51,808 nucleotides of DNA from Gemmatimonadaceae bacterium (GCA_014379355.1 JACMLX010000020.1:1-51808), one strand, 5' to 3'; shown: positions 33,368-42,614, numbered from the stretch's first letter. Notes: generated by a model from the sequence alone, not told the origin. Translations and numbers: made by a program.

Positions 33368-34342
33368 TCACCGCGTCGGGGCGAGACGCTTCACGATGAT
33401 GATGTACTGACCTCGATCCAGCAGTTCCTTCGCGTTCGCAGCCATCGGATCCGGCGTCGGCACGGCGCTGACGACCACCGTCTTCACATTCGGCAGCCGG
33501 CGCGTGACGCGCGCGGCGGTGCCCAGTCCGAAATCGGTGTGGAATGCACCGTTGAAGTGGACCACGATCGACTGCGGACCGGCCTTCTCCCGTGCGCGCA
33601 CGATGGATTCGGCCATCGTCTCGTCCTTGATGCACTGCGCCTGGTAGAACAGCTCCGTCATGCCGGCCATCGGCGATGCAGGGGATGCGGACGTCGGTGC
33701 GGCGGTCGCCGCGCCGTGTCCGCCGCCCATAACCTCGACGAAGTTCGTGTAGTACTGATCCTTCGGACACAGCGACTGCTGCGCGACGTACGCGCGGTCG
33801 ACCGCCGCCAGTGTGTCGACGGCGCTCAACCCTTTCCGACTCACCATGCTCGCCAGCCGGCGCGGTACGTTCGACGCAACGACCGGCCAGTGTCGTGCCT
33901 TCGCGAGTTCGAGCAGGGGACGGTAGTCGGTTTCGTAGTTCGGCCACGGGCGAGCCTGCGCACGGAAATCGGTCTCGCTCAGGCCGCCGGTGAGGTACGC
34001 ATCGAGCAGTTGCTGCACGTCTCGCTCGAACATCTCGAGTGAGAGCACGACGGTGCTGCGCCGGTCACCGATGGCCGACAGCAGCGCGAGCTCGGCACGA
34101 TGGGTTTCTGCATCGTCATGCTGCTCACCGAAGAACACCACATCGGCCTTCGCCGCATCGTCCGCCATCTGCGCGAAGCTGACGGTTCGTCCGGATGCAG
34201 CGGACACGACACGCGGCGATGCGCCGCCATCGCCCGACGCGGTCGTGGGGGCGGTCGACGCGCGTGCGCCGGCGCAGCCCGTGAGCAGCGCGACGACGAT
34301 CGGTCCTGCGGTGAGTCGGACGTGACGAAACATCTGTGACAT
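33368..34342 (-). CDS. ChaN-family (haem-binding type) lipoprotein
   Basis: 324 residues from the ATG at 34342 (second ATG three codons on). The signal sequence RLTAGPIVVALLTGCAGA has a lipobox (LLTGC). The ChaN/DUF399 core follows: ADVVFFGEQHDDAETHRAEL (conserved GExHD), VVLSLEMFERDVQQLLDAYL, RPWPNYETDYRPLLELAKA, WPVVASNVPRRLASMVSRKG and IVVHFNGAFHTDFGLG. Campylobacter ChaN binds haem pairs and is linked to iron uptake. Here the tail of a YYTNFVEVMGGGH segment and a Ser/Ala-rich insert replace the usual loop. It is 51 bases downstream of the BNR-repeat gene and probably cotranscribed. Confidence 0.9.
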   Translation of the reverse strand: MSQMFRHVRLTAGPIVVALLTGCAGARASTAPTTASGDGGASPRVVSAASGRTVSFAQMADDAAKADVVFFGEQHDDAETHRAELALLSAIGDRRSTVVLSLEMFERDVQQLLDAYLTGGLSETDFRAQARPWPNYETDYRPLLELAKARHWPVVASNVPRRLASMVSRKGLSAVDTLAAVDRAYVAQQSLCPKDQYYTNFVEVMGGGHGAATAAPTSASPASPMAGMTELFYQAQCIKDETMAESIVRAREKAGPQSIVVHFNGAFHTDFGLGTAARVTRRLPNVKTVVVSAVPTPDPMAANAKELLDRGQYIIIVKRLAPTR

Positions 34343-34393
34343 CTGAAGGCGGAAATGATGGATGCGCCGCACTTCTGCGAACGGCGCGGACAC

Positions 34394-37300
34394 TCAGCTG
34401 ATCGGCGGCGTGGTCTTCACCACCTTACGCACGGACACGCCCTGCACGTTTCCATCCTGCAGCAATTTGTTGAACGCAGGAATCTCCACCTGCTCGATCG
34501 TATCGACTTCGCTCCGGATGGTGGCCCACTGCGCTTCGAGCTCGGCCAGGCGCTCGCGCGCCGCCTTCGTGAGCACCGGATTGCCCTCCACCTGACCCAT
34601 CAGGAAGCCGTACTGGCCGTTGATGCCGTTCGCGTAGTTGATGATGTCCTGCCCGTTCGATGCCTTCGTCGTGAGCCGAGGATCCATCGTGTCGAGATGT
34701 GTGACGAGCGACTTCCCGGCCATCGTGATTGCCGCCGCATTGGTGGCATCGCGACCGCGCGTCAACGCGCCCTGTACCTGTCCCTTCGTGTCACGCAGGC
34801 GCAGCACCGCGTCATGAATCTCCCGGATGCGGTCTGCGATCAGCGTCGACACCGAGTCGCGCTCGGCGACGACGGTGGCGGGCACGGCGAGGCGCGGGTC
34901 CTGCAGCACGGTGAGTGACTGCGTCTGCACGGTGCTGCCCATGGTCATGCGGACGCTGTAGGTGCCCGGTGACACGATCGCACCGCCGCTGCCCGGTGCG
35001 CCGAACAGCAGCACCCCGGCGAGGCGAGTCGGCGACGTGCGCCGAAGGTCCCAGTTCAGCAGGTTCAGTCCCGCCTTCGGCTTGAGGCGCGCCGCAATGA
35101 CGGAATCCTTCGTCGAGAAGCTGCGCAGCACGGTGCCCCGCGCGTCGAGAACATCGAACGACACGCCAACCGTGCTGTCCGGTGCGGACGCGAGTCGGTA
35201 GAAGATGCTGGCGCCCGGCACCGGATTGCGGCCGACGCCGCGCGCCGGCACGGACGGTCCACCCGCCAGCACTGCCGCTCGCGGCGCATACAGGAATGCG
35301 GTCTTCGCCTGCAGCGAATCCTGATGCTGTCGGATGGCAGTGAGATCATCCATGATCCAGAATGCGCGTCCTTCCGTGGCGGCGACGAGATCACCGTCGT
35401 GCACTTCGAGATCGGTGACGGGCACCACCGGCAACGTGGCCGGAAACGGCGTCCACTTCGCGCCGCCATCGAACGACAGATAGACGCCCGTCTCCGTTCC
35501 CGCGTACAGCAGGTCACGACGCACCGGATCCTCGCGCACCACGCGCACCGGCTCGCCCTCACGCAGTCCGTTCACGAGGCGCGTCCACGTCGCACCGTAG
35601 TCGGTGGACTTGAAGACATGCGCCGACGGATCACCGACGCGATCGGTGCGATACGCGACGTATACCGTCGCCGGATCGTGCGGGGACACCTCGATCTCGT
35701 TCGTGAGTCCGTCGGTCAGGCCTTTCGGAGTGACGTTCGTCCACGTCGTGCCGCCATCGCGCGTGCGCTGCACCAGCCCATCGTCAGTGCCCACGTAAAG
35801 CACTTTTGCGTCGTGCGGTGATTCGTGAATCACGACGATCGTGCCGTACACTTCGCCGCCGGCGCCTTCATTCGTGATCGGACCACCACCCTTTCCCTGG
35901 CGTGCCTTGTCGTTCTTCGTCAGGTCGCCACCGACCGGCGCCCACGTTTGCCCACGATCACCGGAGCGGAACAGCACGTTGCCGCCATGATAGAGCACCG
36001 CGCCATCATGCTGCGACACACGGATCGGCGCGGTCCAGTTGAAACGAAAGCGAGTCTTGTCGCTCGGCTCCGTGAGGTTCATCGCGGGCCAGGGCATGAT
36101 CGCGCGACTCAGGCCGGTCTGTTGATCCAGTTCATCGATGAGACCCTGATAGCAGCCGCCGTACACGTAGCGCGAATCCTTCGGCCCGACGCCGATGTTC
36201 GCGCTTTCGCAGCCGGGTCCGGGCCACCAGTCGCGCACGCCGATCGCGAAATCGTCGCTGCGGCTGCGGATGATCACGCTCGAATTGTCCTGCTGGCCGC
36301 TGTACAGTTTATACGGAAAGTCGTGATCCGTCGTGACGTGGTAGAACTGTGCCGTCGGCTGGTTGTCCTGCGAGCTCCAGCTGAGTCCACCATCGAGCGA
36401 CACGGACACGCCACCGTCATTCGAGTTGATCATCGACTTGCCGTCGATCGGATTGATCCACAGATGGTGATTGTCGCCGTGCGTCGCCTCGACGACGCGG
36501 AACGTGCGACCGCCATCGATGGACTTGAGCACCGGGGCATTCATGATCCACACCGCATCCGCATTCTTCGGATCCGAGAAGATCTTCATGTAGTACCAGC
36601 TGCGCGTCTGGATCAGGCGATCTGACGACTGCAGCGCCCACGTCCTGCCCGCGTCATCCGAGCGATACAGTCCTCCGCGCTCGGCCTCCACGATCGCGAA
36701 GACACGGTCAGGATTTGCCGGCGACACACTCACCCCGATCTTGCCCATCAATGCCGGCAGGCCTTCCGTGAGACGCTTCCACGTATCGCCACCATCCACC
36801 GACTTCCAGATGCCGCTGCCCTCGCCTCCGCTGCGAACCATCCACGGCGTGCGCTGGTGGTCCCAGAAGCTGGCGTAGAGAATGCGCGGGTTCGTGGCGT
36901 CCATCGACACGTCACTGGCGCCGCTGAAGTTGTTCACACCCTTGAGCACCAGCTGCCACGTCGCACCGCCGTCCCGCGTGCGGTAGATGCCGCGCTCGGC
37001 GCTCGACTTCCAGCGATCACCCTGCGCGGCCACATACACCACGTTCGGATCGGTCGGGTGCACCCGCACGGCTGCGATCTGTCGCGTCGCGGCGAGTCCG
37101 ACGTTGGTCCACGTACGACCCTGATCGGTGCTGCGATACACACCGTCGCCGTAGCTCGAACTCTGCCCGCGAATCGCCTCTTCACCGGTGCCGACGTAGA
37201 TCACGTTCGCATCCGATGGTGCCACCGCGATGGCGCCGATCGATCCGGTGCGAAACCAGCCATCGGAAATGTTGCGCCAGGTGATTCCCGCGTCATCGGT

Positions 37301-37552
37301 GCGCCACAGACCGCCGCCGGTGTAACCCGCGAAGTACGTGAGCGGTTGCGTCGCTATGCCGGAGGCGGCGTTTGCGCGACCGCCGCGATACGGGCCGACG
37401 TTGCGCCATTGCAGTGCGCGGAACGATGCGGTGTCGATGGCGATCGTCGTCGCCGGTGTCGGCGCCGCTGGCTTGCGCTGCGCGCTGATCGTGACGGAGG
37501 CCGCAACGGTTGCAACACAGAGAACTACGGGACGACGGAACGACGCGATCAT
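34394..37552 (-). CDS. Large exported BNR/Asp-box beta-propeller protein (sortilin/VPS10-like)
   Basis: 1052 residues with an N-terminal signal peptide (about 1-25, ending TISAQ). At least 11 Asp-box motifs (S/T-x-D-x-G-x-T-W) are spread over the first ~700 residues, for example WRTDDAGITW, YRSTDQGRTW, WKSVDGGDTW, FRSGDRGQTW and FKSTDYGATW. They indicate two stacked propellers as in sialidase/VPS10-like proteins. A NANxxSG-type opening (WRNVGPYRGGRANAASGIAT) is shared with a large group of uncharacterised bacterial 'glycosyl hydrolase' entries. The last ~300 residues form a beta-sandwich and then a coiled helix (TKAARERLAELEAQWATIRS). Catalytic residues of sialidases are not evident. Function unknown; secreted carbohydrate or protein binding is plausible. 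Confidence 0.88.
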   Translation of the reverse strand: MIASFRRPVVLCVATVAASVTISAQRKPAAPTPATTIAIDTASFRALQWRNVGPYRGGRANAASGIATQPLTYFAGYTGGGLWRTDDAGITWRNISDGWFRTGSIGAIAVAPSDANVIYVGTGEEAIRGQSSSYGDGVYRSTDQGRTWTNVGLAATRQIAAVRVHPTDPNVVYVAAQGDRWKSSAERGIYRTRDGGATWQLVLKGVNNFSGASDVSMDATNPRILYASFWDHQRTPWMVRSGGEGSGIWKSVDGGDTWKRLTEGLPALMGKIGVSVSPANPDRVFAIVEAERGGLYRSDDAGRTWALQSSDRLIQTRSWYYMKIFSDPKNADAVWIMNAPVLKSIDGGRTFRVVEATHGDNHHLWINPIDGKSMINSNDGGVSVSLDGGLSWSSQDNQPTAQFYHVTTDHDFPYKLYSGQQDNSSVIIRSRSDDFAIGVRDWWPGPGCESANIGVGPKDSRYVYGGCYQGLIDELDQQTGLSRAIMPWPAMNLTEPSDKTRFRFNWTAPIRVSQHDGAVLYHGGNVLFRSGDRGQTWAPVGGDLTKNDKARQGKGGGPITNEGAGGEVYGTIVVIHESPHDAKVLYVGTDDGLVQRTRDGGTTWTNVTPKGLTDGLTNEIEVSPHDPATVYVAYRTDRVGDPSAHVFKSTDYGATWTRLVNGLREGEPVRVVREDPVRRDLLYAGTETGVYLSFDGGAKWTPFPATLPVVPVTDLEVHDGDLVAATEGRAFWIMDDLTAIRQHQDSLQAKTAFLYAPRAAVLAGGPSVPARGVGRNPVPGASIFYRLASAPDSTVGVSFDVLDARGTVLRSFSTKDSVIAARLKPKAGLNLLNWDLRRTSPTRLAGVLLFGAPGSGGAIVSPGTYSVRMTMGSTVQTQSLTVLQDPRLAVPATVVAERDSVSTLIADRIREIHDAVLRLRDTKGQVQGALTRGRDATNAAAITMAGKSLVTHLDTMDPRLTTKASNGQDIINYANGINGQYGFLMGQVEGNPVLTKAARERLAELEAQWATIRSEVDTIEQVEIPAFNKLLQDGNVQGVSVRKVVKTTPPIS

Positions 37553-37722
37553 CGGCGGGGAGGCGAGAGTCGGTTCAGGCACGGCGGCAGCGTTCTCGGC
37601 TGAATCGCTGTTGCCGAAATAAAGCCGCGTGACGGCCTCCGGTGAGAGGAGAGCGCCGGCGCGCCTCCGATTCAGCTTCCGTTCATCATTACCGCCCGCG
37701 CCGAATCCCGCCGTCTGCCACG

Positions 37723-39669
37723 TCAGCGCGACAGATAGTCGGCGAAGGTCGCCTGCAGCAGCGCCGCACCGAGACGCTGCTGCTGCGCGCCCGCACCGGG
37801 CGACTGCTCCAGCGCACGTCCTGCCCGTTCGTCGTACACCAGCCAGCCGGCGCGGTCGATGAACGTGAATCCGTCGTGGTACTCGAAGTAGGCGTGACCG
37901 TCGCGGGCTCCGCTGAACAGATCCTGTCCCCAGCGAAAACCCTCTGACGATATGCCGAGTTGCGCCAGCAGGGTCGGCGCGAGATCGACGGACGATGCGA
38001 TCCGATGCACGACGGTATCACGCACACGGAGGGCGCCGCCGAGCCAGAGCATGGGCACGTGGTGGCGATCCGGCACGGTTTCGGTCACCCCCTGCGCAGG
38101 TCTTGGCAGCGGGCTGCCGTGATCCGCGACGATGATGACCAGCGTACTGTCCCACCACGGCTGCGTCGATGCCGAATCGAGGAACTGCGCGATGCTGGCG
38201 TCGGAGTAGTGATGTGCATTGAGGAATTTCACCGACTCGTCCGCGCCAGGAAACGTGGCCGCAACGGGAACCTCGAACGGCTCGTGACTGCTCAGCGTGA
38301 AGACCGTCGAGAAGAAGGGCCGCGGCTCACGCTGCAGGTCTCCCATCATCCGCGACAACACGACATGATCGTGCGCCCCCCACTTCGAGTTGCGGTCGGT
38401 TGCGCCGAACGCCTCGAGTCCGATCAGCCGTTCGAAGCCGCCGTTGATCAGGTACGCCTTCATGTTCGCGAACGCGAGCTCACCGCCGTAGTAGTAGGAC
38501 GTGTGATAGCCGGCGCGTTGCATGAATTGGCCGAGTTGCGGCAGTCGTGCCGCCTTCGTCGGGCGCGTCATGATCGCTTCGTTCGGAACCGACGGAAATC
38601 CGCTGAGGATCGACACCAGTCCCTGCGCGCTCCGGTCACCGGACGCGAAGAGCGAGTCGAAGAAGATGCCCTGATGCGACCAACGGTCGAACTGCGGCGT
38701 GACACCCGGACGTCCACCGAGACGCTCCACCACCTTCGCCGTGAAACTCTCCCAGATGATGAGGATCACATTCGGTCGTGAGGTCCGCAGCAGGGATGCC
38801 GATGTGGCACGCTGCCTGGGATACAGGCTGTCCACAATCTGCTCCACCTCGGGTCCGGGCAGCGTCAGGTATGGATTTCGCGTCGGCACATGCTGTTGCG
38901 CCACTGTCGTGGCGAGCAGATACCAGCCCGGATTCAGAGATGCCATGTTCACGAATTCCGATCGCGAGAAGTACACGGTCGATTCGTTGATGGGTGTCCA
39001 CTGCACACCGCCGCGAATGGGGATCGCCAGCAATGCCCCCGACGCGAGCAGTGCGACCCCGGCGCCGACTGCCTGCACACCACGCAATGCCTCCAAGCGG
39101 CCCTCGGGGCGACGCACGACGCGCCGGTATGACCACCAGGTGACGACGAACAGCAGCGCAAGCATGCCGAACAGCGGCACAACGGCGATGGACGACGCCG
39201 ACGCGTACGCTTCGTTCGGTGTGCCGAGGTACATCCAGAGCGACGCATCGAGCCGGCGCCGCCAGGGTCCGAATGTCCCGATGTCCGTCATCGTGACGAG
39301 CGGAATGAAGACCACGACGAAGGCGGACCAGACACCGAGGACGCGTTGCGTGACCGACCGCTTCGCGGCGACGGTGCACGTGAGGATCAGCCACGGTATG
39401 GCCGTCAGGTACGCAGCACTCGACAGGTCCATGCGCGCACCGAACAGGAAGCTGCGCGCGACCAGTGGTGCAGCGCCCTCCGGGATCAGGTCACGAAACC
39501 AGAACAGGAACAGTGCGCGGGAGGCGGCAAACCACACGGTCCAGAAACACAGCACGCGGATCAGTATCCCGATGCGACTGCGCAGCGCGGACCGCCAGCC
39601 GAGCGTCGCGGCATCCGTTCCGGGCGTGGTGGCGGTGATGGTACTGTCGTCGAGGGTGTGCGGTGACAT
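37723..39669 (-). CDS. LtaS/MdoB-like membrane sulfatase-fold transferase
   Basis: 648 residues from the ATG at 39669. Five membrane helices occupy ~30-230, then an extracytoplasmic alkaline-phosphatase-fold domain follows: VILIIWESFTAKVVERLGGR (metal-binding Glu), FASGDRSAQGLVSILSGFPS (nucleophile loop), YYYGGELAFANMKAYLINGG, SSHEPFEVP and LVIIVADHGSPLPRPA with the DHG metal site, then PDRHHVPMLWLGG. The order is that of lipoteichoic acid synthases and phosphoglycerol transferases. The nucleophile position has Ser (DRSAQG), where LtaS has Thr. In Gram-negatives such enzymes decorate periplasmic glucans or lipids with phosphoglycerol or phosphoethanolamine. Acceptor unknown. First gene of a minus-strand run into the BNR and ChaN genes. 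Confidence 0.88.
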   Translation of the reverse strand: MSPHTLDDSTITATTPGTDAATLGWRSALRSRIGILIRVLCFWTVWFAASRALFLFWFRDLIPEGAAPLVARSFLFGARMDLSSAAYLTAIPWLILTCTVAAKRSVTQRVLGVWSAFVVVFIPLVTMTDIGTFGPWRRRLDASLWMYLGTPNEAYASASSIAVVPLFGMLALLFVVTWWSYRRVVRRPEGRLEALRGVQAVGAGVALLASGALLAIPIRGGVQWTPINESTVYFSRSEFVNMASLNPGWYLLATTVAQQHVPTRNPYLTLPGPEVEQIVDSLYPRQRATSASLLRTSRPNVILIIWESFTAKVVERLGGRPGVTPQFDRWSHQGIFFDSLFASGDRSAQGLVSILSGFPSVPNEAIMTRPTKAARLPQLGQFMQRAGYHTSYYYGGELAFANMKAYLINGGFERLIGLEAFGATDRNSKWGAHDHVVLSRMMGDLQREPRPFFSTVFTLSSHEPFEVPVAATFPGADESVKFLNAHHYSDASIAQFLDSASTQPWWDSTLVIIVADHGSPLPRPAQGVTETVPDRHHVPMLWLGGALRVRDTVVHRIASSVDLAPTLLAQLGISSEGFRWGQDLFSGARDGHAYFEYHDGFTFIDRAGWLVYDERAGRALEQSPGAGAQQQRLGAALLQATFADYLSR

Positions 39670-39746
39670 GTGGCACGACAATGTCACGATTCCATGTATC
39701 TTTCGCCACCGGCCGAATGACTGATTCCCTCTCGACCTGATGCCCG

Positions 39747-40994
39747 ATGCCTGTGCACGAAACACGTTCCTCCCGAGTCGTCGTCTCGCGCTTGCAGATC
39801 ATCGGTGTCAGAGGGTTCATCGCACACGGCCTCGCGCTCGCCGTCGCGATGGTCGCAGGCGGCTGCGCGGCCGTGCATCGTCCGCCTGCCTCGATTGCCT
39901 CGCTTGTGACCGATGCGGACTCGAGTCGGCTGCGGGAACGCGCGCTGCGAGACACCGTCATCGCACGACTGGCACGACGCGTGGTGAAACGCGCCGACCA
40001 CACCGTCGATGTGCTGCTGCTCTCCGGTGGCGGCCAGAATGGTGCGTACGGCGTGGGGTTTGTGCGCGGCTGGCGTGACCGTACCGATGCACCGATGCCG
40101 CAGTTCGACCTGATCACGGCCATCAGCACCGGAGCATTGCAGGCGCCGTTCCTGTTGCTTGGCAGCACTGCGGCTGTCGACACGCTCACGTCGCTGTATC
40201 GGAACGCCGCCGATCGTATCGCGCCGTCGATCGACTGGTGGTTCTGGCTCCGCAAGACCGGCGGCCTGGTGAACACCAGGCGCTATGACACCAGCATCGC
40301 CAATGTCGTCGATTCCACATTGCGCGACTCCCTGCGAACGGCGTTCGCGCAGGACCGGCAGGTGGTTTTCGGCACCACCGATATGGACATCGGCACAGGA
40401 CGCACCTGGGATCTGGCGACGACGCTCAACGGATCCAACGGCCTCGTCACCACCCGGACACTGCTCAGGGCCGCGTCGGCGATTCCCGGGATTTTTCCGC
40501 AGGTGGTGTTCGAAGGCCATGTGCACTCCGACGGTGGCGTGGTCTCCAACATCCTCTCGCTGCTGACACTCGACGACTATAAGGCGATGGTCGCGAAGGT
40601 CCGCGCGGCGGGCGTCACCGCGCCCATCAGCGTGCGCATGTGGGTCATCGTGAACGGTTGGACGACCGCCGCGCCGATGGTCATGAATCCCGCCAGCCTG
40701 AAACAGATCAACCGACGCTGGAGCAATCTCTCGTTCTACATGCATCACCCGCAGGTACTGGAGGGGCTCGACTATCTCGCGCGCGCCGCCAGCGCAGAAG
40801 TGCCTGGCCTCACGATGCAGATGAAGTGGACCGCCATACCGTCCGAGCTCGCAATCGATCCTGCTGCCTCATCGCTCTTCGACAAGGGATGGATGCAACG
40901 CCTCGAGACACTTGGCACCACGCGCGCACGCAGCGCGAAGCCGTGGGATTCGATTCATTCCCCATATGTGCGGCCCGTGCCGCAGACGCCATGA
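39747..40994 (+). CDS. Patatin-like phospholipase, lipoprotein
   Basis: 415 residues. A long signal ends VAMVAGGCAAVH, giving a lipobox Cys near residue 40. The patatin domain follows: VDVLLLSGGGQNGAYGVGFV (oxyanion GGGxxGAYG), FDLITAISTGALQAPFLLLG (nucleophile Ser) and VHSDGGVVSN (catalytic Asp in DGG). The nucleophile elbow reads A-I-S-T-G rather than the canonical G-x-S-x-G. Patatins hydrolyse phospholipid acyl esters, and lipoprotein forms act at the outer membrane. The gene is divergent from the LtaS-like gene by 77 bases and overlaps the next gene (ATGA), an alpha/beta hydrolase. Confidence 0.9.
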   Translation: MPVHETRSSRVVVSRLQIIGVRGFIAHGLALAVAMVAGGCAAVHRPPASIASLVTDADSSRLRERALRDTVIARLARRVVKRADHTVDVLLLSGGGQNGAYGVGFVRGWRDRTDAPMPQFDLITAISTGALQAPFLLLGSTAAVDTLTSLYRNAADRIAPSIDWWFWLRKTGGLVNTRRYDTSIANVVDSTLRDSLRTAFAQDRQVVFGTTDMDIGTGRTWDLATTLNGSNGLVTTRTLLRAASAIPGIFPQVVFEGHVHSDGGVVSNILSLLTLDDYKAMVAKVRAAGVTAPISVRMWVIVNGWTTAAPMVMNPASLKQINRRWSNLSFYMHHPQVLEGLDYLARAASAEVPGLTMQMKWTAIPSELAIDPAASSLFDKGWMQRLETLGTTRARSAKPWDSIHSPYVRPVPQTP

Positions 40995-41923
40995 TGTCGC
41001 CGATGACCCGTCGCGCGGCGATGCACGTCGCGATTCTGGCCCTGCTGCTGCCGACGACTCTCACCGCACAGGCGCAGCGTCCACCGACACGACTGACGGT
41101 TGTGTCGGACGGGCATCCGCTGGCACTCTGGGCGCGCACCGCCGTGCGGCCCAGGGGCGTGATCGTGCTCCTCCACGGGCGTACCTGGTCGGCGTTGCCG
41201 GACTTCGACCTGCAGGTACCAGGCGAGCGGCTGTCAGTGATGCAGGCGCTCGTGGCGCGGGGCTACTCCGTGTATGCGCTCGACGCGCGCGGCTACGGCG
41301 CGACACCGCGCGACAGTTCCGGCTGGCTGACGCCCAGCCGGGCCGCCAACGACGTCGCGGCGGTGCTCCGTTTCGTGAGCCTTCGCCAGCCCACGCTCCC
41401 GAAGCCGACGCTCGTCGGGTGGTCATACGGTTCGATGGTTGCCCATCTCGCGCTGCAGCAGCATCCGACGCTGGCGTCGGGCGTGGTGCTCTTCGGTTTT
41501 CCCTACGATGATGTCCGGAAGAGTCCTGTGGCTGCCGACAGCGGCGAGCCACCGCGCGAGGCCAACACGGCACAGAATGCGGCCAGCGATTTCATCGCGC
41601 CGAATGCAATCTCGCCGCGCGCGATCGAGGCGTATGTGGCGGCCGCGCTCAAGGCGGACCCGGTCCGCAGCGATTGGAAGGCGCTGCACGAATGGAACGA
41701 ACTCTCGGCAGCAAAGCTGACGGTGCCGACGCTGTTGCTGCATGGTGAACTCGATCCGTACGCGCCGATCGCGAACCAGGCGACGGTCTTTTCGCATCTC
41801 GGCTCACCGGACCGGCAGTGGATCATTCTCGCCGGCGGTGACCACGCGGCGTTGCTCGAAGCCACGCTTCCGGCGTTCATCGCGGCCATCACCAACTTCA
41901 TCGAGCGACCGCGCCTGCCCTGA
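40991..41923 (+). CDS. Exported alpha/beta hydrolase
   Basis: 310 residues starting at the ATG that overlaps the patatin stop. A signal peptide covers ~1-28 (AILALLLPTTLTAQAQ). The alpha/beta core shows GVIVLLHGRTWSALPDFDLQ (oxyanion HG), VYALDARGYGATPRDSSG, a nucleophile elbow TLVGWSYGSMVAHLAL (GWSYG), a late Asp in LLLHGELDPYAPIANQA and His in ILAGGDHAALLEATL. All triad residues are present. Substrate unknown. Coupling to the patatin suggests successive steps in ester or lipid breakdown. Confidence 0.88.
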   Translation: MMSPMTRRAAMHVAILALLLPTTLTAQAQRPPTRLTVVSDGHPLALWARTAVRPRGVIVLLHGRTWSALPDFDLQVPGERLSVMQALVARGYSVYALDARGYGATPRDSSGWLTPSRAANDVAAVLRFVSLRQPTLPKPTLVGWSYGSMVAHLALQQHPTLASGVVLFGFPYDDVRKSPVAADSGEPPREANTAQNAASDFIAPNAISPRAIEAYVAAALKADPVRSDWKALHEWNELSAAKLTVPTLLLHGELDPYAPIANQATVFSHLGSPDRQWIILAGGDHAALLEATLPAFIAAITNFIERPRLP

Positions 41924-42017
41924 GCCAGCGGAGTGCCTCACCCGTTCGGGTGCTTGCGCGACGCCTGCGCCTGGCCGACGTTGCGAACAATCATCGCACT
42001 CATCCACGGAGCGATTG

Positions 42018-42356
42018 TTGAATCAGGACCAGAAGTCCCGCGTCGGCGGGATGTTTCTCATCGTCGGTGGCGCGCTGCTCGGCTATCTCTCGATCTGGAA
42101 GCCCTACAATGAAGCGCTGACCGGCAGCCAGACGATCCAACTCAATCGCACCGGCATCGCACTCGCGATCCTCTTCCCGCTGATGGGCGTCATCCTCGCG
42201 ATCGGCGGCGAGGCGGCCTCGAACCACATCAAGGCGCAGACCACCGGCAAGAAGACGAAACTCGGCTGGGTCTACATCGCCATCATCGCCGCCATCGCGC
42301 TCGGCGTGCACTGGGTCGTCGAGACCAGGTTCGAATCACTCGGCTACACCGTCTGA
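42018..42356 (+). CDS. Small three-helix membrane protein
   Basis: 112 residues from TTG 42018, chosen because GGAG at 42008-42011 is six bases upstream; the adjacent TTG at 42015 is closer than normal. Three hydrophobic helices: VGGMFLIVGGALLGYLSIW, GIALAILFPLMGVILAIGG and WVYIAIIAAIALGVHWVV. A polar KAQTTGKKTKLG loop, probably cytoplasmic, lies between the second and third. No family recognised. Its stop is 25 bases upstream of the second inverted-repeat element. Confidence 0.75.
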   Translation: MNQDQKSRVGGMFLIVGGALLGYLSIWKPYNEALTGSQTIQLNRTGIALAILFPLMGVILAIGGEAASNHIKAQTTGKKTKLGWVYIAIIAAIALGVHWVVETRFESLGYTV

Positions 42357-42381
42357 CGTTTAGCGCTCATGGTCGGAAGTG

Positions 42382-42613
42382 CGGGGCTCGCACAGAGCCA
42401 CCGGGGCACGGAGAGATCTGCGAGATTCGAAACAGACTTTTCGCGCGGCGCCTGTACGGAGAATTCAGAAGGCTTCGCCACGACTTTTCACGCGGGGATC
42501 GCGGGGAACGCGGGGAACAACAAATGCTGTGGGAACTGCTCTCGCGAGACGCGGTTCCACAGCATTTTGCGGTTGCCCTTCCCCGCGTTCCTCGCGCGCC
42601 CCGCGTGAAAAGT
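42382..42613. repeat. Large inverted-repeat element B, gene-free
   Basis: It fills the gap between convergent stops at 42356 and 42615. Left arm 42483-42539 and right arm 42550-42613 pair over ~55 bases with a few mismatches (ACTTTTCACGCGGGG, GAACGCGGGGAA, AAATGCTGTGG), around the perfect 10-base palindrome TCTCGCGAGA at 42540-42549. A third, direct copy of the arm end (ACTTTTCGCGCGG) lies at 42436-42448. Bases 42382-42415 (CGGGGCTCGCACAGAG, CACGGAG) resemble the outer arm of element A. The arm ends one base before the stop codon of the YbdK-like gene. Likely folds as a long hairpin in RNA of both neighbours. Confidence 0.8.
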
Positions 42614-42614
42614 G

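Noticed and set aside
42325..42350. GGTTCGAATC string resembling a tRNA T-loop
   Set aside because: It lies inside the small membrane protein gene. No acceptor stem or anticodon arm can be folded around it.
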